This document shows, piece after piece, positions 33,231-43,786 of a DNA stretch of 64,000 bases. Location: assembly GCA_023897205.1 (NCBI GenBank), contig JAHWDD010000008.1:806001-870000 (forward strand), in the 5' to 3' direction. Within the stretch, counting starts at the first letter, position 1. Each line of letters begins with the position of its first letter. The notes beneath the pieces are model-generated. The model was not told the origin of the DNA and did not search any database. It saw only the letters and a list, made by a program, of their open reading frames with translations. The translations under genes were made by a program, and so were the position numbers. Origin of the DNA: Exophiala sp. HKRS030 (lineage: Eukaryota; Ascomycota; Eurotiomycetes; Chaetothyriales; Herpotrichiellaceae).

Positions 33231-33581
33231 TCACTCCACATCGTCCGCAGCCTTTTCAAGTCCTTCCTTCACGTCGTTTTTGCTCCCGCCCTTTTTAACA
33301 AATGCAGTTGCCATGACAGCATGTGTGCCCCCATGCTTCTTTTTCCAATCCTCTATCGAAGCCGGGACTTTTCCTGCATTTGGCTGCATTTGAAATTTGT
33401 GGTATGTACCGTCAGCCTTTGTGACTTCCCCATCGTAGTCCCATCGAATTCCAAGTCGTTCTTTATCAGCCTCGTTTTTAGGGAACACGGTCTTTCCACG
33501 ACCAACTGATGGATCAGTGAACTTCTTCCATGTGTTTCCCTCAAATGCTGCTTGAGTCGCTCTTTTTACTGCTTTGGACAT
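33231..33581 (-). CDS. Small orphan protein, 116 residues
   Basis: A single-exon, highly charged small protein starting MSKAVKRATQAAFEGN and ending KAADDVE. It has no signal peptide, membrane segment or cysteine. It has balanced Lys and Asp/Glu, a central GIRWDYDGEVTKADG and a DWKKKHGGTHAVMATAFVKK segment. Coding-like composition and a complete frame with a clean start support a gene, and the frame is flanked by TATA-like TATATATGT about 140 bases upstream (near 33735 on the plus strand). I do not recognise the family and assign no function. Confidence 0.6.
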   Translation of the reverse strand: MSKAVKRATQAAFEGNTWKKFTDPSVGRGKTVFPKNEADKERLGIRWDYDGEVTKADGTYHKFQMQPNAGKVPASIEDWKKKHGGTHAVMATAFVKKGGSKNDVKEGLEKAADDVE

Positions 33582-34155
33582 GTCGACCGCGGTTCCAGCT
33601 GAGGGATTGGCAGGGAGTACTTATAAGGATGGTTAAACGCTGGGCTGGTGGGAAATGTGATAAGTGACTGATCAGCCTTTGAGAGAGCATAGAGTTGGGA
33701 GTGACATGGCTAAAGAGCTCGTAATATAGAGGTATATATGTACTTTGTGAGAAGGGATTGTGATAAGAAAGGAACGGCTGCAAGCGCTTCGTTTTTGTAG
33801 CATCTCTTTTACTTTTGAGAAAAAACGGGCGCTTCTAGCTGGCGTGTGCCAGTTTCATGCACTGCTCACAATCCCAACAGAAAGGATTGGATGGCGAAGC
33901 GCGCGCATAGTGGAACAAATTGTCACTGTTTTGTTCCTTGGAATACTCCGTAGGCAAATCTTTGAAGCATTTCACAGGCGGGGACGGCTGCAGCCGAGCT
34001 TAGGGGTCCGCCAAGGTTGATCAACTGCGGCGCTTCGGAGAAATGGAGCCAAGAAATCCGGACTTTTGACACGTCATTGCTCGCAACTCCCAGAACGCGT
34101 TCGAACTTTTTGCAACCTCCAAGTTTCATGCTTTCGCCCTGCGAAACTCTTCCTG
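33582..34155. other. Intergenic spacer
   Basis: About 570 bases between the divergent orphan gene and the AIM9-like kinase gene. No coding frame or specific motif is supported beyond the TATA-like element near 33735. Confidence 0.45.
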
Positions 34156-35966
34156 ATGATTCGCAGATTTCGGCATCTACGTATTCGCAACCAGCCATTA
34201 TGCAAGACATCGCTTCCTAGGGCAGCTATAAAATTTCATCAATTCTCGTCATGTGCGCAGATGCAATCTGAAGATTTGTTCCGTTACACTTCCGGGAGAT
34301 GGATGCGCGTTGTTTCCTTTGTCCTTCAAAGAAACCGTGCATAGCTAATGTCTCTGCAGTTATAACGAAGGTCTACGGCAATCTGAACGCCATCTGCGCT
34401 TTAACGTGCAGGAGCTCAAACGCCTGATAGCACAATGTGTCAACAAGAACGAGAACGACGTGGTGCAGTTCGAGAAACTCGCTGAAGGTGGCTTTAACAG
34501 AGTGTTTCAGGCGTGCATGTCCGACGGAACCCACCTTATCGCTCGCGTTCCTTACTCTACGACGATTCCGAAGTACTTTACGATCGCAAGTGAGGTTGCC
34601 ACGATGGACTTTCTCCGATCTCAAGGCATACCTCTTCCAACAGTCTACGGGTACTCGGCCACACCTGACAATAGTGCCGGAGTAGAATACATAATCATGG
34701 AAATGCTCGAGGGCAAGTGCATTGGGGATCATTGGCATTCGATGACGGAGGAAGAAAGAATAAAAATAGTGTTCCAGATCGCGGAGATCGAAGGGAAACT
34801 CTTTTCAATACAGCTGCCTGCAAGTGGCAGTATTTTTTACGTGGAGGATTTAGACCCTGACATTCCGAGAGTGGATTTTCCGGGTCCTGATGGAAAGCGC
34901 CGTTATTGCATAGGTCCTTCGACAAGCCTGAACCTGTGGTATCAAGAACGGTCACTTCTCGACATCGACCGAGGTCCATGTAAGTGCCGAAATTCTATGC
35001 CGGGATAGATGAATCTGATTCTCGACAGTCACGAATTCAGAGAATGCTTTCAAAGCTGGCGCGGTAAAAGAGAAGGCATACCTGTCAAAATACGGACGTG
35101 ATCGACACCTGCACAACCGGCTAGCCAGAGAGGTCTTCAAGTACGAAAAACAGTCCCCAGGTCCCTATCTTCAAACCCTGGAGGATTTCTTGCTGGTAGC
35201 TGGTCATATATGTCCAGGGAAGGATAGCTTTCTCAGTCATCCCACGATCCGCCACCCTGATCTCAACCCCAATAATATATCTGTCTCCGACTCATTCGAA
35301 ATCACGGGCTTGATTGATTGGCAACATTGTTCTGTTTTGCCACTCTTTCTGCAATGCGGAATTCCCACATATCTGCAGAACTACGGAGACGAGGTGTCAG
35401 AGGGTGTTGTTAAGCCGGAGCTACCGGGGAATTTCGATGCCCTAAATGAGCAGCAACAAGGTGAGGCATTGGAAACCTTTCAGAAGCGCCAGTTGCACTA
35501 CTACTACTTGGCTGCCACGGTCAAACGTAACCCCGTCCACTTCGATGCGCTGTGGGACGATTTCACAATGCTCAAGCAAAGGCTTTATACCCATGCGAGC
35601 AATCCTTGGGAGGGTGACAATGTGACCTTGAAGGTAGACCTGATAGAAGCGGAACAAAACTGGTCAAAGATTGTCACACCAACCGGAAACGAACCTCCAC
35701 CCTGTCCTATATCTTACTCGAAGGCAGAGATTGAGACGTGCTTCAACCTCTACCGTGAGATGAAGGAGATGGATGAGCAACTGGACACAACCATGGAAAG
35801 TCTAGGGGTGGGCTCCGAGGGATGGGTTCCAAACCAGCAGTATCGAGCAAGCAAAGCACTCGAGGCGAAGATCAAAGAGCAGGCACTTGGATTTGCAGAG
35901 TCAGAGCTGGAGAGACAGATGCTTGAAAGTCATTGGCCATTTGATGACCACGATGAAGGAGAGTGA
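34156..35966 (+). CDS. AIM9-like mitochondrial APH-family kinase-like protein
   Basis: A protein of the aminoglycoside-phosphotransferase fold resembling the fungal AIM9 (altered inheritance of mitochondria 9) family. ATG 34156 starts an Arg-rich, acid-poor leader (MIRRFRHLRIRNQPL) expected of a mitochondrial presequence, followed by the family block DLFRYTSGRW. A first intron near 34306-34360 leads to YNEGLRQSERHLRFNV; its donor is not a clean GT, so that join is unsure. Then come LAEGGFNRVFQA (nucleotide loop), LIARVPY and YIIMEMLEGKCIGDHW. A second intron (34980-35029) is followed by the catalytic loop HPDLNPNNISV and the metal-binding ITGLIDWQHC. The tail, about 200 residues, is helical and acidic. 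Length and motifs are normal for the family. Its biochemical substrate is not known. Confidence 0.85.
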
Positions 35967-37381
35967 ATGGTTGAACAAGACGCCACAACCGTTTTACAAA
36001 TCACTTCTATCAGATGATGGATTCAGTCGTAGCGCAGCCATTCATCTATCGGATCGCAGAGTTATTGCAGCACTTCTGCCATCCAAAACTTTGCCACCTG
36101 TCCGGATCCTTGTCATTTCTCAATGATCAATCCCGTTCGGAGTCTCCTGCAGTGACTCCTGATCGCCCGAGACCGTGTGGACGGCAACGAACTCCCCAGA
36201 GCAGACCAAGGCTTCTCTGTAGAAGAGTGGAATAAGGACCAGACATTGCAACAGCGATCCGCCGACATTCCTGCATTGTACCCTGGAATCGTCGGCTCCG
36301 TGGTAAGAAGTATTAAGAGACACGGAGGCTTTATAGTCGCCATATCAACGTGACAGCCACATTACTCAAGGAGTGTACGAGACGATGGTTGATCGTACCA
36401 TATCGGATCTGCAGGACGTTCTGTACCATACGAACCGGCTCTCACGCCTATGCGTCGAAAGTCGAAGCTTCACATGACTCGTTGGAAGCTTGGCCATCTG
36501 ATGGGAGAAGAGAAGGCAAGCCCTGAGCATTGTCTGCCTCTCTTCCAGCAACTTCCCTTCCAAATCCACAGGGTCCAGACAGAGAATCTCGAGACCAGCC
36601 GGTTGAGGCGTGAGACACTAGGCTGTCTTGACATCGAAAAGACGAGCTAAGCACGACTCATTCTGACGACTCACAGGTTGTAAGCGTTCCCACTGCCAAT
36701 CAAAACAATCTATTGTGATATTAGTTCTATTCCAGTCATGGCCCGTCTATCTTCTGTTCCTTTGGAACTCTTGTGGCCTTGCTTGCCCGTTCCTCGGCTC
36801 ATACATACATGGAGATGTTAATAACCATTGACCGAACTATCCCCAACCTCCAGAATCCCTAGCTCAGAATGTTTGATCCTCTGCAAAGTTTCCAATCGCC
36901 GGCCATCATCCCCAGAACCTGCCAGCCTTGATCACCTCTTGAATGATCGACAGGGCAATGGTGGAGGAACCCAAAACTTGCTCGGGCGAGATGAAGAACC
37001 CGCTTAAGCAATGTCTTGGCCGTTGTCGTGCAAGTAGATTTAGTCTCCGAAACACCATGCTTTATGTACAATGAATAGCCCACCGGGGAAGTCACGGTGC
37101 CGAGAGTTTATCTGTCACGTGATCGTCTGGATTGCCTAGGCCTTTCTTGCAAAGTTGCTAGCACGACGATTCTTGCCTCTTGTCCTTACTCTCTCCGTAC
37201 TGTTATTTCATCGATTAAACTGTTGAGGCTTCGCATCGACTCTGCCTGCATCGGTGACTGCACAGGCAACGCAGCTTATGCCTCAAATTTGAATTCAGAC
37301 GCCATCGACGGAGGCAGATAATTGATCTTGACCATTAAAAACAACATTTGCCGTGGTTTCTTGACGACTCTACCCACGACA
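35967..37381. other. Intergenic region, nothing recognised
   Basis: About 1.4 kb between two kinase-like genes. Only short overlapping frames in several directions, none with family motifs. Confidence 0.45.
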
Positions 37382-38324
37382 ATGAACTCGACAAGCCCCT
37401 CTGGGTCGAAGAGGATAAGCCAAAGCTCGCTTCCCAATCATCTCAAAGGTGAAATGGATTTTGTTGACTCCTCATTTTTCAAGACACTTGGTCGGAAGCT
37501 ACCACTTCCCGAACAACTTGGCGCCTCGCGAGAAGGCATTATCATTATCTCGGAAATGCAGCTTGTTATCAAATTTGGACCACGTGTGACAATTGACGAA
37601 GCGGTGACAATGTGGATAGTTAGAAAGTGTCTTGGTCCTCAAGTTCCGGTTCCAGAGCTTTTTGGATGGCGTGTCTATCAGGACACTGTTTTTATCTACA
37701 TGGAACTTATATCTGGAGTGACTCTGCAAGAATGTTGGAGCGACATGAACTTCTCAGACAAGGACGCTATCTGTGGTCAGCTTCGTGATATGCTTTCCTC
37801 CCTACGACAACTCGAACCAGAGAATATATTTATTGGTGAGTTAGAAATTCACGATTTATCAAGGCTTCTATACTAATCATTACCTCGTAGGATCTGTCAC
37901 TCGAGGCCCATTAATCGACAGAGTCTTTTATGATCGCCCAAAGGCCGGACCATTTGATACAATTCACGAGTTTTACCGCTGGCTCGAATGGCTTCCCCAA
38001 CGATTCTTATCAGTTTCCCAGAGATATCAAGATCCGTATCTCAATCTGATGCCGAAAGATACAACTATTAAATTCACACATGCTGATGTACATCCTTCCA
38101 ACATAGTTGTCTCTACATCGGCCTTCGGTCCACCGCGAGTACTTGCGCTAGTCGACTGGGGTCAATCTGGGTGGTATCCAGACCACTGGGAATTCTTCAA
38201 GATGTGTTACACCACACACTGGGAAGATGAGTGGCAGAAAAGTTGGATCCCGAGGATGATCGAGTCTTATGAGTACGAAAAGTACCTTATGGATGAATAT
38301 ACTGCGACCATCGGCGCTTTATAA
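37382..38324 (+). CDS. APH-family phosphotransferase
   Basis: A compact fungal kinase-like protein of the APH family, the group expanded in ascomycetes. It has a modified N-lobe (GASREGIIIISEMQLVIKFG, with Lys as the likely ATP contact), a hinge segment FIYMELISGVTLQECW, then after an intron (37836-37891) the catalytic loop FTHADVHPSNIVV and the metal-binding segment ALVDWGQSGWYPDHWEF. The Asp of HADxxxxN and the later Asp are both present, so it may be active. ATG 37382 (MNSTSPSG) is chosen as the likeliest start; an upstream ATG at 37322 would add 20 residues. It has no targeting signal. The substrate is unknown; it is unrelated in detail to the AIM9-like neighbour. Confidence 0.8.
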
Positions 38325-39161
38325 TACTTTTCGTGCTCTCAACATCCGCTCGAGAGCATCACGCTCCTTATAACGAATTTTGAACCTTTGATGACGGTCC
38401 CCACCGAAAGAGCTGTTGTGCCCCAGGTCAAGATGCAGAATCCTAGCCCTTGGCTGTACGGCACGGAGAGCTGATTCAATTTTGACCATGTCCCCAGGAA
38501 TCCGCAAGTCTGGTTTTGGCGAACCCAAAACAAAACGCCAGAAGTGCCCATCACACGGATTCACCTTCGATAATCCGGAGATAGCATTGATTCGCCAGGG
38601 GGTCGTATTCTACAAGCAATCACCTACTCCGTACTTCTACCGCAGTTAGGTTGTCACTCGTTGCGCAATTATTCTCATACCGATACGAGTACGAGAGCTG
38701 CCTGGTGGCAACTCCCCTGTGATCAGTATTTACGCCAACGGTGCCAACAGTCCCGGCAGTTTACCCTCTGTGCTTCTCCTTCCGCCTTCTGCGGTCTCTT
38801 GCCGGCCTTCTGAGAGAACAGTGAATTGAGGTTGAGATTCATGGCTGCATAATACTCTCAGCATGTGATTCCTCGACACTTGACTTTCCTTTCATTCGAC
38901 TCTCATTTTTCCTCAACTTGCAACTCAGTCCACGTTCATGGTCGATTTACGACTCGTGCAGACATTCTACGCTAGCCACACACACTCTCCGCAATAAACA
39001 CCCGAGCATCCACGTCGATCTTTGCGTTCTAGCCAAAAGCTAAACGACACCACTTCCACTGGGGTCCAACGATCGAGTGGACCGACCAGAGTGCATGGTA
39101 TTGCTGCCTCTCCGTTTCGCGGGTCATAGGCTTACTGCTGACAGATCGGCAGGAACGAAAG
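38325..39161. other. Intergenic region, nothing recognised
   Basis: About 840 bases with pyrimidine-rich stretches near 38770-38990 that resemble a fungal promoter, ahead of the broken hydrolase gene. No other feature is seen. Confidence 0.4.
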
Positions 39162-39966
39162 ATGCAGTACCGCAAGCATTACATCCCCCTCGATTCAAAC
39201 CCGCAGCTCTTCACCCAGCTGGCTCGCGAGCTCGGGCTGTCAAACGCCTTAGCGTTCCACGACGTATTGTCGATTAAGGACCCCGAGCTTCTCGCGCTCG
39301 TACCACGACCGGCCCTGGCCCTCATCCTCGTCTTCCCTACTTCCCCGACCTACGAGGCCCTCATCGCCGAGGGGGACCGAGGAGGACCGAGGAGCCGTTA
39401 GACATACAAAGTGCGGCGATCAAGAGGATGTCATGTGGTACAAGCAGACCATCAACAATGCCTGCGGCCTCTATGGTATTCTACATGCCATCAGTAACGG
39501 AGATTCGAGGGATTTCGTCGGTAAGAACGATTTCCCCCAAAAACGCCACGAGCCCCCCATGGAGTGTTCTAACGTGGTGTCTCTGGTATAGTTCCCAACT
39601 CTCACCTGGCCGGCCTACTTGCGACCTGCGCGTCATTGCAACCCTTGTAGTGTGTCGCCGTTCGATCAACAGAAGTCGAGCAGCTGAATGTGGCGTACGA
39701 GGCCGTCGCTCTGCAAGGAAACTCGGAGGTACCAGCCAATCCCGAAGACGAGATCGATTTCCATTACGTCTGCTTCGTCAAATCTAACAAAACCATCACC
39801 TCTACGAGCTAGATGGCGACAGAAAAGGGCCTGTGGACTGGGGCCTCCTGGGCCAGGGGGATGACGTCCTCTCCGCGACTGCCCTGTCGGGGTGCGGACT
39901 TTTATTCGACCGGTAGCGCGCGATTCGGGCTTCAGTCTGCTCGTTCTGGCTCCGGCTGAAGAATGA
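39162..39966 (+). pseudogene. Ubiquitin carboxyl-terminal hydrolase (peptidase C12, UCH-L3-like), broken
   Basis: Almost the whole length of a UCH-family deubiquitinase is readable but in several frames. The start MQYRKHYIPLDSNPQLFTQL is followed by LVPRPALALILVFPTSPTYE; a frame change near 39385-39420 leads to MWYKQTINNACGLYGILHAI (catalytic Cys). An intron (about 39520-39590) leads to NSHLAGLLATCASLQPL. Then comes an in-frame TAG at 39648-39650, then SSTEVEQLN-type sequence and DEIDFHYVCFV (catalytic His). A one-base slip near 39790 is needed to reach HLYELDGDRKGPVDWG (catalytic Asp), and another near 39892 to reach the end. Several independent lesions make it a pseudogene even though the catalytic residues survive. 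A functional copy is expected elsewhere in the genome. Confidence 0.85.
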
Positions 39967-40812
39967 ACAACGTGCCGATTACGAGTCTGGTGATCCACGT
40001 TTCAAATTGAAAATGGCCCTGTAAACGTTTAAGTGGTATTGATGGCCCTACTCCACTGCCAGTCTCAAGCCCCCGCTCTACGGAACGTGCAATGGGTAGG
40101 ACGCGACATCTCGACAATCGATAAGCCAAAAAGTTGTCCGCGGGAAATTCTTCCAGATAAACCATGCAAGAAGTGATTGTAAGCTGTCCTATCTGAACAG
40201 GTACATCTGTCCCCGATAAGTTCTCCGGTTTGCCAAAGGTCAACTAATCCCTGTGGGCTGATTTGGTTGAGATTGTGCCTTTTCGATTGTATCGACGATC
40301 TATCCCCCCTTCTTGCCTAGGTATCAAAGAATCTAGGGAACAATATTGCCTCGACAATATTGTATACCTGACCTAATTGAAGATGGACCTTACTCTAGCT
40401 TGTGCTGGAGTGCAGGAGGTCATCCAATAAATCAAATCAAGGCATTTGCCGGTAAGCAATATCCCAAAGTGATCCAGATACCTGGAATGCCCGCGGAAAA
40501 GGGATTCGACTAACTCTATGTTCATATTTGCCAGTGACACCAAAAAGGCTTCATCTCGCATCATGACACTCGCTCAGCGCTATGCCGATGGTGACATCTC
40601 TGGAACCGATTGCCTCGGGAACCGACTCTCGCCTGCGGATTTACATCTGGAGGAGCTTTGATAGCCAACAAGATGTCAAGTCAAGAATCATCCGATTCAA
40701 TGTCCACCGGATAAGGCGATAAGAGCGGCGCGGTCGGAGGAGATAAAAAGAAGAAGATCCTTCTGATGCCATCGATCAAACGCTACAACTTTTCGTTACA
40801 GGTTGAGGGGTT
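39967..40812. other. Intergenic region, nothing recognised
   Basis: About 850 bases upstream of the carboxylesterase. No coding frame is supported. CAACAATATTGCCTCGACAA near 40336 contains an AATATTG duplication. A plausible promoter lies at the right end. Confidence 0.4.
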
Positions 40813-42450
40813 ATGGCTACGGCTTTCACCTTAGCAAGTAACCGGCATTTGACTATGAAACTCGCCCTGCTATCGCTATTGGCGCTGACAAGCGCCGCCG
40901 CGGTGACCGGACGACCTGCCAATCTCACGGTACAGCTTCCTCAGGGTTCCTACACGGGCCTCATCGACCCCAAGTATCCCAATACACGCCAGTACCGCGC
41001 CGTCCCGTTTGCGGAACCGCCAGTGCTGGGGCGTCGCTGGATGCCACCGAAGAGGCTCTCGCCGTCTCCGGAGAAACATCATTACGCCACGCGGTACCCA
41101 CCCTCGTGCGGGCATTTCGTGACTTCGGTCATTTCGCTCTTTGACCTACCTCTATCCAAAGGCAATCTGATCTACAACGGCAACCAGAACGATTCATCAG
41201 GTCTGGTGGGGGAGGCCACCTCAGAAGACTGCCTGTACCTGGCAATCTGGACGCCGACGAGATTGCCGACACCTCCTAGCAAGGGATTGCCGGTGCTCTT
41301 CTTCATTACTGGAGGTGGCTTCATTCTCGGTGGCGTCGATATTCCCTGGCAGATCCCGGACTCGTGGGTTGAGCGGACGCAGTCGCATATCGTTGTCACC
41401 ATCAACCACCGCATGGACATCCTCGGCTTCCCACGGGCGCGCGGCCTCGCAGACAGCGAGCAGAATCTGGCCATGCTGGATCAGCGTGCTGCTCTAGAGT
41501 GGGTTCGTGATCACATCGCAGCCTTTGGCGGTGACCCGGACCGGATCACACTTTGGGGCCAGTCGGCGGGATCCATCGCCGCTGACATCCATTCCTACGC
41601 TTGGCCCGACGACCCGATCGTGCAAGGCTTCTGGTTCCAGTCCGGATTGATCTTCAATGGTGTAGATCGCCAAGACCCGACGCATTCCAACTTCACCTTC
41701 GTGGCCAGCCGATTCGGATGCGACTTCCCGGGCCTGGACGACGGCGGTGCGGCCGAGCTCGACTGCATGCGTCAAGTGCCGTTCGCGCAGATCATCAACT
41801 TCGTCGGCCAGTACGCGGACGCGGGCACGTCCCCGCCGATGAGGTTCAACATGGTCATTGACGAAAAGGTCATATTCGCCGACTACGAGGCTCGCGCGGC
41901 GGCAGGCAAGTTCGCGCGGCGGCCGGCGATTCTCTCCATGACGGCGAACGAGATGTCCTCCCTCGTCCCCTGGCCGGCGGCCAATCTGACCGAAGGGCCC
42001 TGGCAGCCGGCCGTCACCAAAGGCACCGTCGAGGGTTTGGTCTGCCCGAGCTTGAACATGACCACCTACCGCAGCGACGCCGGCCTACCAACCTACCGCA
42101 TCCAATACGCCGGCACATTCCCCAACCTGAACCGCTACAAATGGCTCGGCGCGTACCATGCTAGCGACATCCCCATCGCCTTCGGCACGTACCACTGCCT
42201 CGACGGCGTGGCCCCCTCCACGGACCTCGAAGCCGCAGTCAGCAAGGTCTTACAGGACCACATCCTCGCCTTCGCCGAGGATCCCTGGCACGGTCCGCAG
42301 AAAATGGAATGGATGCCCATGAACGGCAGCTCGCCGCGGGGAGGTGACCTCCTCCGTATCGGCGCCGGAGGTATAGTGGCACAGCACATCGATGGTGACG
42401 AGGTCGATGGAGTCTGTCTGGGGATCGGAGAGTACGATCCATTTCCATGA
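40813..42450 (+). CDS. Secreted type-B carboxylesterase/lipase
   Basis: An intron-less alpha/beta hydrolase of the carboxylesterase type B (cholinesterase-like) family. The second ATG (40855) begins a clean signal peptide (MKLALLSLLALTSAAAV), so translation may start there rather than at 40813, and the enzyme should be secreted. Landmarks are YRAVPFAEPP, the family signature SEDCLYLAIWTP, the oxyanion loop ITGGGFILGG, NLAMLDQRAALEWV, the nucleophile elbow WGQSAGS (catalytic Ser) and AYHASDIPIAFGT with the probable catalytic His. Several N-glycosylation sequons are present. GC content is higher than in the surrounding sequence. About 545 residues, normal for the family. Ester substrates cannot be predicted. 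Confidence 0.92.
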   Translation: MATAFTLASNRHLTMKLALLSLLALTSAAAVTGRPANLTVQLPQGSYTGLIDPKYPNTRQYRAVPFAEPPVLGRRWMPPKRLSPSPEKHHYATRYPPSCGHFVTSVISLFDLPLSKGNLIYNGNQNDSSGLVGEATSEDCLYLAIWTPTRLPTPPSKGLPVLFFITGGGFILGGVDIPWQIPDSWVERTQSHIVVTINHRMDILGFPRARGLADSEQNLAMLDQRAALEWVRDHIAAFGGDPDRITLWGQSAGSIAADIHSYAWPDDPIVQGFWFQSGLIFNGVDRQDPTHSNFTFVASRFGCDFPGLDDGGAAELDCMRQVPFAQIINFVGQYADAGTSPPMRFNMVIDEKVIFADYEARAAAGKFARRPAILSMTANEMSSLVPWPAANLTEGPWQPAVTKGTVEGLVCPSLNMTTYRSDAGLPTYRIQYAGTFPNLNRYKWLGAYHASDIPIAFGTYHCLDGVAPSTDLEAAVSKVLQDHILAFAEDPWHGPQKMEWMPMNGSSPRGGDLLRIGAGGIVAQHIDGDEVDGVCLGIGEYDPFP

Positions 42451-43786
42451 GGGAGGATCAACCACATGATTAACCAATCAGATGCGAAGAGTAAGAGGTT
42501 AGTCATTCATTGTCAAGAATTACTTTGGCTGTAACAGAGTACAGCTAGATCTGGTGGCCGCCAGAGGACTACACAGTACAGCAGTACAGCTGGTTGCTGC
42601 TCTGGCTGGTCAATGGTGAGCGGTGACTTGGTGGCTGTTGGTACAAGAATGTTAGGATCCTAATCATGTGCCTAGTGCTATTCGGGAAACTACCTCGCCC
42701 TGCTCGATACACAACAACTGCGCTACGGCCTCAAAACGCCATACAAGGGCTTAGAACGCCCTCCTTCGTACTGAATTCTTTAACCGTGTTTCAAACGCAT
42801 AGTCGTGACACAAAGACAATAACTTCAAGTCCTTCCGAAAGGTATTTTGGATATCCAACGAAGTAATCCCTCCCCAAAGGTATTTTGGACTCGATTGAAT
42901 AATTAGGATGAGTAACATGACTGAACAATCAGAAGTTGAAGCACGCCGCGCCTGTCTCCAATCATAGCCTATTTGGGAAGTTCTTGAGTCGGTATCAGAG
43001 ATGAAAACAATTCCCCCACTGATAAGCCTTCCATCGAAGATTGGGCTTGGGGTTTGGACAGCACCTTGAATTGTGCCCTATCAAGCAACCGTCGGGATAG
43101 CGTTGCCGGATCCCTATACACCAGCTCCGTCACCAAGTGTCTTACGCTCCTCATTGCCCACGGGCGTACTAGGAGTATGTCTGTCTGAGTGTGAGTCGGG
43201 ACTGGCTTCTCCGATATCCTCATGTCCAATCAACGGGCATTGACTTATCTTTCTTGGCTTCTGCCGAGCTAGGATTGCCCAGGAGCGCGCTTATCATGAT
43301 CAGAAGCTTGTTAATTTTATTTCAACGCCTAAATACGGGAACTAATTAGTGGCATATAGGAATATTGCACCCACTGACACCCGAGCCTTTACAACTCCCA
43401 CACAGCACTAGAACACTGGCACTACTCGTGCAAAGGCGTCAATGACGCCAACATACTCAGCTGAGCGCTCGCTATGCTCAGGTAGTAAAGACCTAGCGGT
43501 GAAAAATTTTCGGACGATCCTGGATGAACAGTTTTACTTGTTTGCGATAAGAACATGCCGGTTCGAAAGCGGCCTCAACCTTCATGTCGGTAGGGTGGCT
43601 CCGCTCGCTCGTCATCATGGCTCGGGCATAGATGCTCGACGCCTATAAGAAGGGCACATCCGTGCTGGACCATACCATGGAAGAGTATTTTTATTATCTC
43701 ACAGCCCTTGTGAACAACCTCTCAAGTCTCTGTTTCAGAAAAGGCCGAGGAAAAAGGACAACGAAAATATAAAACAAAACGAAAAG
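42451..43786. other. Intergenic region with repeat remnants
   Basis: About 1.3 kb. Its left part holds LTR-head and family A repeat pieces (42650-42900, listed separately). The right part is probably the amine oxidase promoter. Short frames at 42969-43229 and 43442-43648 have no recognisable features. Confidence 0.4.
42650..42900 (+). repeat. Dispersed repeat family A, copy 2, with LTR-like head
   Basis: Starts with TGTTAGGATCCTAATCATGT (42650), like the heads at 48323 and 55353. It then has CCTCCTTCGTACTGAATTC and TTTCAAACGCATAGTCGTGA (about 42767-42810), shared with 30105-30215 and 48350-48497. It is followed by two copies of AAAGGTATTTTGGA (42839, 42877) that also occur near 62545-62630. 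No coding capacity; a degraded retroelement end is likely. Confidence 0.6.
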
